Under the pieces are notes generated by a model that did not search any database, had not been told where the DNA came from, and worked only from the letters and a program-made list of their open reading frames with translations. From contig NZ_NTGE01000077.1 in NCBI RefSeq assembly GCF_002291145.1, positions 1-64,000 of the forward strand: 64,000 nt of DNA. Direction: 5' to 3'. Below are positions 35,207 through 43,021 of the stretch, in pieces. Origin of the DNA: Streptomyces sp. SA15. Lineage in GTDB: Bacteria; Actinomycetota; Actinomycetes; Streptomycetales; Streptomycetaceae. Every line of letters begins with the position of its first letter. Within the stretch, counting starts at the first letter, position 1. The translations under genes were made by a program, and so were the position numbers.

Positions 35207-36039
35207 CCGACGATCGGCTGTCCCGCTTCTCCATCAACCAGATGACGGTCAAGCAGCTGTCGATGCCCGAACTGGTCGAGGCTTGCGGCGAGTTGGGCGT
35301 ACCGGGGGTCGGCCTCTGGCGGGAACCGGTCCAGTCGTACGGCCTGGAGGCGACGGCCAAGCTGGTCCGCGACGCGGGCCTGACCGTCACGACCCTCTGC
35401 CGCGGTGGCTTCTTCACGGCGATCGACTCGGCCGAGCGCGCCAAGGCACTGGACGACAACCGCCGGGCGGTCGACGAGGCGGCCACCCTCGGCACCGATG
35501 TGCTGGTCCTGGTCTCGGGCGGTCTGCCGGCCGGCTCGAAGGACCTGCACGGGGCGCGGGAGCGGATCGCGGACGCGTTGGGGGAGCTGGGTCCGTACGC
35601 GGAGCAGCACGGCGTGAAGCTGGCCATCGAGCCGCTGCACCCCATGTACGCCGCGGACCGTTGCGTGGTCTCCACCCTCACCCAGGCCCTCGACCTCGCG
35701 GAACGCTTCCCCGCCCAGCAGGTCGGCGTCACGGTGGACACGTACCACATCTGGTGGGACGACAACGCGCCCGAGCAGATCGCCCGGGCGGGCGTGGGCG
35801 GGCGTATTCACACCTTCCAACTCGCCGACTGGACGACCCCGCTGCCCGAGGGCGTCCTCAACGGCCGCGGTCAGATCGGCGACGGCTCGATCGACATGCG
35901 GGAGTGGCAGGGCTACGTCGAGGCCGCCGGGTACACCGGCGCCATCGAGGTTGAGCTGTTCAACGACGGGTTGTGGGCGCGGGACGGGCGGGAGGTGCTG
36001 GCGGAGACGGCGGCGCGGTTCGTGGAGCACACGGGGTAA
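35203..36039 (+). CDS. Sugar phosphate isomerase/epimerase family protein
   Basis: 278 residues. GTG 35203 overlaps the previous stop by 4 bp. TIM-barrel motifs are LVEACGELGVPGVGLWREPV, KLAIEPLHPMYAADRC, GVTVDTYHIWWD, IHTFQLADWTTP and GAIEVELFND. Metal ligands are probably Glu in AIEPLHP, Asp/His in DTYHIWW and Glu in EVELF. With the oxidoreductase and DUF993 protein it forms a sugar-catabolic set under LacI control. Confidence 0.88.
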   Translation: MTDDRLSRFSINQMTVKQLSMPELVEACGELGVPGVGLWREPVQSYGLEATAKLVRDAGLTVTTLCRGGFFTAIDSAERAKALDDNRRAVDEAATLGTDVLVLVSGGLPAGSKDLHGARERIADALGELGPYAEQHGVKLAIEPLHPMYAADRCVVSTLTQALDLAERFPAQQVGVTVDTYHIWWDDNAPEQIARAGVGGRIHTFQLADWTTPLPEGVLNGRGQIGDGSIDMREWQGYVEAAGYTGAIEVELFNDGLWARDGREVLAETAARFVEHTG

Positions 36040-36361
36040 CCGCTGCGCGTCCAGGAGGGTAAGTCCCGCTCGCTGTTCTCCCGATGACGGCGGGCGGGGC
36101 TTTCAGCCGCCGATGCGTCCCTCCTTCACCGCGCCGACGAACAGGGCCACACCGCCCGCGGAGAAGACCAGTGCGGGCCGGTGACGGCTTTTCCGTTGCG
36201 GGGCCATCCGGTCCGCACGGTCCGAGGTGCGTAACCGGGTCTGATCGCTGGCGGGCAATCACGCTCCGGACGCCGGTGGACAGGTCACGGTCGACCTCGA
36301 CGGTGCCCTGGTACTCGGCTGCGTCCTTGCCGGAAGGACCCGATCGGCCCGGCTCGGTAGC
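36040..36361. other. Gene-free stretch with DUF397 remnant
   Basis: No intact gene. It contains the DUF397 fragment at 36103-36186. Confidence 0.6.
36103..36186 (-). pseudogene. DUF397 C-terminal fragment
   Basis: The minus-strand frame reads RPALVFSAGGVALFVGAVKE then GRIGG and a stop. It corresponds to the last 25 residues of the intact DUF397 at 38112-38312 (GPALVFSGGGWTSFVTAVKD then GRIGG). The N-terminal half and the regulator partner are absent. Confidence 0.75.
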
Positions 36362-36808
36362 ATGCAACGCATGGCCATCAAACTTGAGAACGTAGGCATC
36401 GCCGTTCGCGACCTCGAAGCAACGATCTCCTTTTTCACCGACCTCGGCCTCACGGTCGTCGGCCGTGACACGGTCAGTGGTGAGTGGACCGACACCGCCG
36501 TCGGCCTTGATGGCAATCACGCCAACATTGCGATGCTCCAGACGCCAGACGGTCACGGTCGCCTTGAGCTCTTCGAGTACATCCACCCCGAAGCGATCGA
36601 GTCGAAGCCCACTCTTCCCAACGAGATTGGCATGCATCGCGTCGCCTTCTCAGTCGACGACATCGACAAAGCCCTTGAGACAGCCGCAAAGCACGGATGC
36701 CGTCCGCTTCGCGGTGTGGCGACCTATGAGGACGTCTACAAGCTCACGTACGTCCGCGGTCCCAGCGGCATCCTTGTGATGCTCGCCGAGGAGCTGAAGA
36801 AGAACTGA
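36362..36808 (+). CDS. VOC (glyoxalase/bleomycin resistance) family protein
   Basis: 148 residues with the paired beta-alpha-beta-beta-beta modules of the VOC fold (KLENVGIAVRDLEATISFFTDLGLTVVGRD; IGMHRVAFSVDDIDKALETAAKHGC; TYVRGPSGILVMLAEEL). Metal-ligand candidates are Glu in ELFEYIHP, His in MHRVAF and Glu in LAEEL. ATG 36371 is an alternative start. Its codon use is less G+C-biased than its left neighbours, which may mark recent arrival. Confidence 0.87.
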   Translation: MQRMAIKLENVGIAVRDLEATISFFTDLGLTVVGRDTVSGEWTDTAVGLDGNHANIAMLQTPDGHGRLELFEYIHPEAIESKPTLPNEIGMHRVAFSVDDIDKALETAAKHGCRPLRGVATYEDVYKLTYVRGPSGILVMLAEELKKN

Positions 36809-36828
36809 CGGCTGATCGGGTCAATTAG

Positions 36829-37530
36829 CTAAGCGATCTCCCTCACCCATCGGGAGAAGGGCTTGAGTAGCTCTCTGTAATGGAATACATCCGTCGCTAC
36901 CTCAGTGTGATCGGAGATCCAGGCACTGTAGAGACTGGCGTTCCTTATCGCTGGCCTCTCCCGGCGAACATCGTCCAGGCGACGGAGAATTGAGTCATAA
37001 TTCCCGACGTCGGCGGGATCGAAAAACTGCCAGAATACACGCCTCTCCGAAGCACCTTCAAGCAGTCGACTGATTGCTCTGTTCTCATTTTCGGGTATCG
37101 AGGTGTGGAAGAGAATGAGTGTCGGCAGCCGCGAATCTCCATATTCGGTCACGAGCCTTTTCATGGCGCCAGAGATGCTCTCGCCCGAGAAGAGTCCGTA
37201 GTCCTGTGCCCGTTGTTCCAGCAAATTTTGCCGACTTCGATCACCCGAGAAAAACTGGGCTTTCGGCAGCACGCACCAGTCCGCTATCCATGTATCAACC
37301 CGGCCTGCTTCGACGGTGGGCAACCGATGGCAGCCTGAAGCGTATATCCAAACTTGCAATTCTTCTGACTCGTCCAGATACCCGGCGATTCTCGCAGCCC
37401 GTCGCAACACGCCTGCGGCCCGGCCGCTTTCGAAATCCCCCCGACTGCCACCTGCAAGCGCGAGCACAACTCTGGATTTTCGCTTCTGAAGACGGCTCAG
37501 GCGAGCAGCCAAGCCTATACCAAAATGCAT
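36829..37530 (-). CDS. vWA (TerF-like) domain protein with altered MIDAS
   Basis: 233 residues from ATG 37530; GTG 37557 would add nine. The end segment ASERRVFWQFFDPADVGNYDSILRRLDD matches the TerF-like vWA domain found in tellurium-resistance-type proteins. The metal site that should read DxSGS reads ALAGGSRGD, so the first Asp is gone and metal binding is doubtful. The G+C of this gene is far below the window average and third-position bias is weak, suggesting transfer. No other ter genes are nearby. Confidence 0.7.
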   Translation of the reverse strand: MHFGIGLAARLSRLQKRKSRVVLALAGGSRGDFESGRAAGVLRRAARIAGYLDESEELQVWIYASGCHRLPTVEAGRVDTWIADWCVLPKAQFFSGDRSRQNLLEQRAQDYGLFSGESISGAMKRLVTEYGDSRLPTLILFHTSIPENENRAISRLLEGASERRVFWQFFDPADVGNYDSILRRLDDVRRERPAIRNASLYSAWISDHTEVATDVFHYRELLKPFSRWVREIA

Positions 37531-37585
37531 ATCCGAAGAGTATCCACAGCACGGCACGCACGCAATGACTGGAACAGACGGCTGA

Positions 37586-38104
37586 ACTGCAGGCGCTGCA
37601 GCCGTCGCGCGTGTTCGGCGCGAGGAAGAATCTGAAGCCGCACAAGACGGGCACCTTCAAGATTTCCAAGGCATCAGGAATCTGTTCGCCGCCCTCAGCG
37701 TCGGCGAGGTCGTCGGCGAGCGCTTGCAGACCTCGAGTCGGCCGGCCTTCGAAGTCCTGGGCACCGGCCAGTACACGGCCCTGTCGCCCCAAGGCCAGGC
37801 GAGCATCGAGGTCTTCGGGCTCAACCGGGGCTCACTGGTCAAGGGCCGCCACGACGCCTACCTCGCGGCGATACCCTTCCTCGCGCAGTGGCGTGCCGCC
37901 ACGGACAGGGAGCAGAGCCGGAAGGCGCGAGACACGGTGCGCATCGCTTGGGACCGCCCCCTCGCCGACGTCCTCGCGTCTATGTTCCACCAGTCGTCGC
38001 TGCCCGCCGCAGAGATCCTGTTCGCGGAGGAGGACGACGTACTTTCCCTCCTCCGCGATCCAGAATTACGCACCGGATTCCTGGACGTGGAGGACCGGAC
38101 GTGA
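37586..38104 (+). pseudogene. 3' part of an unrecognised gene
   Basis: The frame is open from 37586 and shows good Streptomyces codon bias from about 37622 (GHLQDFQGIRNLFAALSVGE, FEVLGTGQYTALSPQGQASI, LAAIPFLAQWRAATDREQSR). It has no ATG or GTG in the proper place; the first usable codon is TTG 37724 inside a conserved-looking run. It is most likely the C-terminal half of a longer protein whose front was lost. Family not recognised. Confidence 0.5.
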
Positions 38105-38111
38105 CGGCACC

Positions 38112-38312
38112 TCAGCCGCCGATGCGGCCGTCCTTGACGGCGGTGACGAACGACGTCCAGCCGCCCCCCGAGAAGACCAGCGCCGGGCCGGTGGGGGCCT
38201 TGCTGTCGCGGACGGGTACGTCGGCGTGACCGCGGGCGACTTCGAGGCAGTCGCCCTGATCGCCGCCGCTGTAGCTGGACTTGTACCAGCCGGTGTACTC
38301 ACTGCTGACCAT
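38112..38312 (-). CDS. DUF397 protein
   Basis: 66 residues: WYKSSYSGGDQGDCLEV, DVPVRDSKAPTGPALVFSGG, WTSFVTAVKDGRIGG. Its start overlaps the end of the XRE regulator gene by 14 bp, the usual partner layout. Confidence 0.9.
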   Translation of the reverse strand: MVSSEYTGWYKSSYSGGDQGDCLEVARGHADVPVRDSKAPTGPALVFSGGGWTSFVTAVKDGRIGG

Positions 38313-39123
38313 GCGCGTGTTCCTCCGCTGCCGCCCTGACGAGGGCCAGTGACTCCTGCTGCGACAACGCGTCGCTCAGCGCAAGAGCGTAGGCGGTCTG
38401 ACTGGCGGCCACCAGCGCCGGGTCATCCATCAAGTGGCCGGTGAGAAAGGCTTCGACATAGGCCACCGGTGCGGAGTCGTCGAAGCTCATGAGCGTGAGG
38501 TAGCTCTGCTGGAGAGCGTGTGCCCCGACACCGTATGGCAGTACGTGCAGCCGCAGTCGCCCCGTCTCGGCCAAGTCGGCGATCTTGTGCAGCTGTTCGG
38601 TCATGATCTGCGGGCCGCCGACGCAGCGCCGCAGCACTGATTCGTCGAGGAGCGTCCAGATGACCGGCTTCAACGGCCCGTCGAGAATCCGGGCACGCTT
38701 TGTTCGAATGACAACGGCTTCGTCAAGTTCCTCCGCCGTGTGGTTCGGCCGGTACGCGCGGAACAGGGCACGCGCGTAGCCGTCGGTCTGGAGCACGCCT
38801 GGTACGAGCGAGAGCGCGAACTGCTGGATCAACGTGGCCTGTTGCTCCAGTTCAGCCACGGCCGCGAAGTGGTCGGCGTACTTCGACTCCAGGTCCTCCA
38901 GCCAGCGGACGAAGAACCCGTCCGTTCCCAGCGCCCGGTCGATCCGTTGCGCGTCATCAGGCTTCGGCAGCCGTCTCCCGGCCTCGAAGTGGCTGATCAG
39001 CGTGGGCGAGCATACGACCTGATCACCCAGTTCCTCCTGGGTGAGCCCGGCTGCCGCCCGTCGCAGCCTCAGTTCCTCTCCGTACTTCTGTCGTTGCGTC
39101 CGAGGCTTGCGAGTCTCGCTCAT
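38299..39123 (-). CDS. XRE family regulator with DUF5753 domain
   Basis: 274 residues. N-terminal HTH YGEELRLRRAAAGLTQEELG and CSPTLISHFEAGRRLPK, then the DUF5753 domain (LIQQFALSLVPGVLQTDGYARAL, MTEQLHKIADLAE, LHVLPYGVGAHALQQSYLTL, SDALSQQESLALVRAAAEE). It pairs with the DUF397 gene behind it and diverges from the peptide and companion genes, an arrangement repeated many times in Streptomyces genomes. Targets unknown. Confidence 0.92.
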   Translation of the reverse strand: MSETRKPRTQRQKYGEELRLRRAAAGLTQEELGDQVVCSPTLISHFEAGRRLPKPDDAQRIDRALGTDGFFVRWLEDLESKYADHFAAVAELEQQATLIQQFALSLVPGVLQTDGYARALFRAYRPNHTAEELDEAVVIRTKRARILDGPLKPVIWTLLDESVLRRCVGGPQIMTEQLHKIADLAETGRLRLHVLPYGVGAHALQQSYLTLMSFDDSAPVAYVEAFLTGHLMDDPALVAASQTAYALALSDALSQQESLALVRAAAEEHAHGQQ

Positions 39124-39252
39124 GAGGCCAACTCCCGTTCCTGACAGAGGTGATGTCAAGTCCCCACCTCTGGCAGCGTATCCACCGCCGACCCCATTCT
39201 GTGAGTGATTCGCAACAGAACGCAGTCACCGCAGGTGGGAAAGCAGGTCGAC

Positions 39253-39408
39253 GTGGCAAACCGCATCACCCGGCTCTTCGAGCCGTTCCTGCGCCTCCTC
39301 TCTCCGGCACGCAGACGCCGCCTCCCGGCACCTCCCAGCACTCCGCCGATGCAGGGATCCGGAGGCCTCGGCTCGATGGTGATCGGCCGAGAGGGGAGGA
39401 TCCGGTGA
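39253..39408 (+). CDS. Small basic peptide of the XRE cassette
   Basis: 51 residues from GTG 39253: VANRITRLFEPFLRLLSP then ARRRRLPAPPSTPP. An amphipathic front and Arg/Pro-rich middle. Its stop overlaps the GTG of the next gene, supporting real translation. Function unknown; it is inferred to be part of the XRE cassette from position. Confidence 0.6.
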   Translation: MANRITRLFEPFLRLLSPARRRRLPAPPSTPPMQGSGGLGSMVIGREGRIR

Positions 39409-39725
39409 GCAGTGCGGGCCACGAGCAGTCGACCGCCCGCCTGTTGCCCTGGACGGGGCAGGAGGGCAAACCCTGCTATGTCGTGGGCGACGGCACGGGG
39501 TATGTCTCGCGTCTCGCCGACGAGACGGAACGCGTCCAACTCGGCATGGCCAGCGATCTCCTCGGCCACGCCGCCGAACTCCTTGCACAGGCAGACACGA
39601 CCCGAGGGGAACTGCACTACCTCGCCAGTCGGCTCAGCGAGTCCCTCCTGGACGTCAAGCGCGTCGCGGAGAGCAGGGGAGCGCGGTTGAGGTGGGCGGG
39701 GTCCATCTCGGACGACACGGCCTGA
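39405..39725 (+). CDS. Companion protein of the XRE/DUF397 cassette
   Basis: 106 residues from GTG 39405. A front part (WTGQEGKPCYVVGDGTGYVSRLADETE) precedes two long helices (RVQLGMASDLLGHAAELLAQ; LHYLASRLSESLLDVKRVAE). A fragment of the same family lies at 17790-18023. Cytosolic, no known motif. Confidence 0.75.
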   Translation: MSSAGHEQSTARLLPWTGQEGKPCYVVGDGTGYVSRLADETERVQLGMASDLLGHAAELLAQADTTRGELHYLASRLSESLLDVKRVAESRGARLRWAGSISDDTA

Positions 39726-40225
39726 AAGAGCGGTCAGACAGTGTGGGTAGCCCGGCGGACTGGCCCTGGAGGGCTCCGAGACCGCTTCGCGTAGCGATGC
39801 GTCCATTCCCGGCTCCAATCTGTAACCGGCAAGGCCGCGAGCCGTTGCGGGGCGGTCCAGGGCCAGTGCTTCGAGAGGCGGAGGACGCGGCGGTGTCCGG
39901 TGGTGACGAGCTGGGCGGTCGCGGAGAACAGCCGCAACCACCACGACGAGTTCGACGCCTGTTCCAGGAGCGGGGTGGCGGTCGAGTGCCAGAGATCGTG
40001 AAAGCGGATGCGTCGGGGTCCAGTCCTGTCGAGGAAGCTGTGGAAGGGGAGACGGCACCACTCAGGGACAGATCGGCCAGGAATCTCGCGGTGGAGATAA
40101 AGAAACTGTTCGGTCGCTAGAGTACGGCGTCGGATCCTCTAGATGCTGCAGGCCGATATGTTCTGATAGTGCGGCCCGGTGCGCGAGTAGCGGGCCGCAC
40201 CCCTTCGTCCTCAGGGAGGCCCCAT
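39726..40225. other. Gene-free stretch with recombinase and IS scars
   Basis: No intact gene. The minus strand carries a short tyrosine-recombinase-like motif and a transposase C-terminus. G+C falls toward the right end, before the SUKH-type gene. Confidence 0.55.
39737..40045 (-). pseudogene. Mobile-element scar (recombinase motif plus IS1380-like transposase end)
   Basis: One minus-strand frame reads RRIRFHDLWHSTATPLLEQ, close to the box around HDLRH of tyrosine recombinases, with Arg replaced by Trp. The frame then gives WLRLFSATAQLVTTGHRRVL and RLSKHWPW, which resembles the C-terminal end of IS1380-family transposases. Both matches are short and judged from memory. Confidence 0.45.
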
Positions 40226-40663
40226 ATGGAAGTTTCGTATGTCAATGTCCCCTTGGAGGATGGCGTCTTGGAGTTGACTGTCCCCAGCGAGTTCTTTTCC
40301 TATCGCCCGCTTACTCAAGCGGAGAGAGTGTCTTCCGGGACACGCAGTTCACTGATCAAGTTCGGCGCCATCGGACGAGCCACTTCCGTTTACCTTGACC
40401 GGGACTCCGGTGAAGTCCTTTCCGGGGTGGAGCCAGGCGACGTGGCGCTGATTAATACATCGATGGGTAAGTTTTTTGACTGCATCTCCAGGCTGGCAGA
40501 GATTTATCCTTACTACCCGGCTGAGTCAGAACATGAAGATTGGGAGGCGGCTGCGCAAAGGGTTCAGGATATTGTCTGCGAAGTCGACGCGACTGCATAT
40601 CAGGAAGGGCTGTTCTGGTATGAGTTCAGATGGGATGTTTCGATGGGTGACTTTCACGACTGA
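40226..40663 (+). CDS. SUKH-type immunity protein (orphan)
   Basis: 145 residues with an AGGGAGG site before ATG 40226. The pattern SSLIKFGAIGRATSVYLDRD, then SGEVLSGVE, ALINTSMGKFFDCISRLAEI, EHEDWEAAAQRVQDIV and FWYEFRWDVSMGDF fits the SUKH-4 immunity family, which protects against polymorphic nuclease or deaminase toxins. No toxin gene is adjacent. The gene has much lower G+C than the surroundings. Confidence 0.75.
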   Translation: MEVSYVNVPLEDGVLELTVPSEFFSYRPLTQAERVSSGTRSSLIKFGAIGRATSVYLDRDSGEVLSGVEPGDVALINTSMGKFFDCISRLAEIYPYYPAESEHEDWEAAAQRVQDIVCEVDATAYQEGLFWYEFRWDVSMGDFHD

Positions 40664-40971
40664 GAACCAGGCCGAGGTGGCGGGGCAGGGCGCTGCTACC
40701 CAATGACGACGTGCGCGACGGGGTTGATGACGACGGCAGGAGAGCCGGTCGTGTCCACCGGCGTCCTCGGTAGGACCACGGAGATCCGTTCAGGGTCGTA
40801 GCCGGCGAGCGCCGTCGCGCTACGAGGACCCCCTGGAACCCTCGCCGGTCCAGTCCAGGCTCTGGCTCGTGGTGGAGCCGCCTTCTCGAACGCGGCGCTG
40901 TAGCCCGTGCGTCCGAGGTTGTGCGCCCCATCCCGCGACGTGCGCCACGCTGCCCGGTGGCTCCGGGCAGC
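40664..40971. other. Intergenic stretch with a possible gene tail
   Basis: A minus-strand frame open to a TAG at 40696 reads LAGYDPERISVVLPRTPVDT and INPVAHVVIG, with DGAHNLGRTGYSAAFEKAAP before it. It could be the C-terminal end of a lost gene; no start or family was found. Confidence 0.35.
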
Positions 40972-41376
40972 TCAGGGCGGCAGCAGCGTGCCCAGCGGCC
41001 CCAGGTCCAGGTTGAGGTCCTCCATGGTCAGGCCGTAGCGGTCGCACAGCTCGGTCATCCGGTCGTGGAGGATCATCAGGGTGAGGCCGAGGCGTTCTTC
41101 CTGTTCCTCGGTCAGGTTGCCCTGGTCGACGCGGTGCAGGGCCTGGCGTTCCATCAGTTGGCGCAGCAGTTCGACGATGGTGAGGACCAGTTTGACGAGG
41201 TCGCGCTCCACCGTGTCGGGATCGGTCCGCAGGCGACGCATGGCGGGCCGGCCGTGCTCGGTGGGAGGCGGGGCCACGTCGTCCGGCCGGGCGGGCAGCA
41301 GGGAGAAGGCGCGGGTCGCGGCGTCGGCCACTTCCCGCAGTCGGTCGGGGTGCGGAAGGTCAGGTGGGTTCGTCAT
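40972..41376 (-). CDS. gvpK: Gas vesicle protein GvpK
   Basis: 134 residues. The core DLVKLVLTIVELLRQLMERQALHRVDQGNLTEEQEERLG and LGLTLMILHDRMTELCDRYG is the GvpK family. Last gene of the cluster; its ATG 41376 overlaps the end of gvpS by 17 bp. GvpK is needed for vesicle assembly; its exact role is unclear. Confidence 0.93.
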   Translation of the reverse strand: MTNPPDLPHPDRLREVADAATRAFSLLPARPDDVAPPPTEHGRPAMRRLRTDPDTVERDLVKLVLTIVELLRQLMERQALHRVDQGNLTEEQEERLGLTLMILHDRMTELCDRYGLTMEDLNLDLGPLGTLLPP

Positions 41377-41623
41377 CGGGGCCGCCGTGTCCCGGCGTCA
41401 GGGCCCGTGCCGGAAGGACCGGTGCCCACTGTTCGTCCATCTGCTCGCGGATCGCGACCACGACCGCACGCAGCGAGATCCGCACCAGGTCGATTTCGGC
41501 GACCGACAGGACGAGGTCGCCGGTGAGCACGACGCCGCCGCTCAGCAGCCGGTCGAGGAGGTCGATCAATGCCACCTGGGGACCACTGACCGGGCGGGTG
41601 TCGTAGTCGCCGTACTCGCTCAC
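41360..41623 (-). CDS. gvpS: Gas vesicle protein GvpS (GvpA/J-like)
   Basis: 87 residues from GTG 41623, which overlaps the gvpL stop. The GvpA-like core LIDLLDRLLSGGVVLTGDLVLSVAEIDLVRISLRAVVVAI is present, with a short C-terminal tail. A minor shell or nucleation component is expected by homology. Confidence 0.88.
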   Translation of the reverse strand: MSEYGDYDTRPVSGPQVALIDLLDRLLSGGVVLTGDLVLSVAEIDLVRISLRAVVVAIREQMDEQWAPVLPARALTPGHGGPDDEPT

Positions 41624-42435
41624 TGTCGTACTGCCCCTCCCCGCTCGTCGGGTGCCGGGAGCGTGGCGAAGGAGTACGGGGCCCACGGGCCGGTGACGTC
41701 CACGCGGACGCCGGGGAGGCCGTCGGCGGCATGCAGCATCCGGCTGCGGAACTCGTCGGCCAGGTGGCGCGGGACGAGGTAGGCGTCGTTGGCGACGTTC
41801 TCGCCGGGTACCCGGGCGAGGTTCCCCTGCTGCGGCCGGTGGCGGGCGCGTTCCACCGCCAGGCCGCGGGCCTGCGTCTCCGTCCGCCGTACGGCCTCCT
41901 CGGCGGCCCGCCACGTGTCCTCGCGGGTCTGGCGTTGACGCCTGCGGGCGCGCAGGTACGTGCGTCCCGGGCTCTGCTCGTCCGCCTCCACGGCCGGGCC
42001 GACCGGACCGGCCGACGGAGGCGGGGGCGGCTCGGCGTAGACCTTGACGCCCCACTCCAGGTGGTCGGCGAGCCGGTCCAGCAGCGCGGTGAAGGCCTCC
42101 TCCCGCTCGCTCAGCATCTCCCGGACCCGGTCGTCGTCGAGGTACACGGTGGCCAGCCGCAGGGGAAGGACCGTGGTGTGCGCGGCCAGGGTCTCGATGA
42201 CGAGGTGGTGGGCCCGCGCCGTCCTCTCCAGCCACTCCAGGTCCTCCAGCCCGACCTTCAGCGCCGCCTCCGAGAACTCGTCCCGGGGTACGGCACTGAC
42301 CGCGGCGGCCACCGCGCCCGAGTGGACCAGCGTGACCGGGGCGCCCACCACGCCACGGACACCGGCGAGCGCGGTCCGCTCCAGCGCGGGGGAGGGCCGC
42401 AGCACGGTGTATGCGTAGGTCAGCTGCCCGTTCAC
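41620..42435 (-). CDS. gvpL: Gas vesicle protein GvpL (GvpF/L family)
   Basis: 271 residues from GTG 42435. GvpF/L traits: YAYTVLRPSPALERT, then LEDLEWLERTARAHHLVIETLAAHTTVLPLRLATVY, and the closing VTGPWAPYSFATL. A 40-residue Arg/Gln-rich insert follows the first domain. Overlaps the gvpJ stop by 4 bp. Probably an accessory protein at the growing shell. Confidence 0.92.
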   Translation of the reverse strand: MNGQLTYAYTVLRPSPALERTALAGVRGVVGAPVTLVHSGAVAAAVSAVPRDEFSEAALKVGLEDLEWLERTARAHHLVIETLAAHTTVLPLRLATVYLDDDRVREMLSEREEAFTALLDRLADHLEWGVKVYAEPPPPPSAGPVGPAVEADEQSPGRTYLRARRRQRQTREDTWRAAEEAVRRTETQARGLAVERARHRPQQGNLARVPGENVANDAYLVPRHLADEFRSRMLHAADGLPGVRVDVTGPWAPYSFATLPAPDERGGAVRQ

Positions 42436-43001
42436 GGTCGTCGGCTCCGGTCCTCGTCGCCCTCGTCGTCCTCGATGTCCTCGGCGTCCTCGGTCTTCCG
42501 CCGCTTGCGTCGCGGCTCGGCGCGCGGCTCACCCTGTGGCTCCGCGCGGCGCTCCCTACGGGGCTCTGTGCGTCGCTCCGCGCGTGACTCGGTACGGGGC
42601 TCCCGCTCGGCGTCATGCGATCGGCGGCGCTCGCCCGACCTGCTCTCGGACAACTCCGCCGGGGACTCGGCGACACGCCTGCGCAGCTCCTTCACCTCGG
42701 CGCGCAGGCGCTCGTTCTGCTCCTCGAGGGAGCGCCGGCCGTCGGCACGGGACGACAGGGCCGGATCGTGCTCCCACCAGTCGATGCCGATCTCCTTAGC
42801 CTTGTCGACCGAAGCCACCAGGAGGCGGAGCTTGATGGTGAGCAGCTCGATGTCGAGCAGGTTGATCTTGATGTCGCCGACGATGACGATGCCCTTGTCG
42901 AGCACGCGTTCAAGGATGTCGGCAAGGTTCGCGCCGGGCTGGCCGCCGTACGGGGAGAGGGCCCGTGACGGCGTGGGGACGGGGGAGTCGGACTGGCTCA
43001 C
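42432..43001 (-). CDS. gvpJ: Gas vesicle protein GvpJ (GvpA-like with charged tail)
   Basis: 189 residues from GTG 43001. A GvpA-like core (NLADILERVLDKGIVIVGDIKINLLDIELLTIKLRLLVASVDKAKE) covers residues 24-70. The rest is an Arg/Glu-rich tail with repeated RRTEP/RRAEP units, predicted disordered. Minor structural protein of the vesicle tip by homology. Confidence 0.9.
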   Translation of the reverse strand: MSQSDSPVPTPSRALSPYGGQPGANLADILERVLDKGIVIVGDIKINLLDIELLTIKLRLLVASVDKAKEIGIDWWEHDPALSSRADGRRSLEEQNERLRAEVKELRRRVAESPAELSESRSGERRRSHDAEREPRTESRAERRTEPRRERRAEPQGEPRAEPRRKRRKTEDAEDIEDDEGDEDRSRRP

Positions 43002-43021
43002 GGCACACTCGACCTCGTTTT

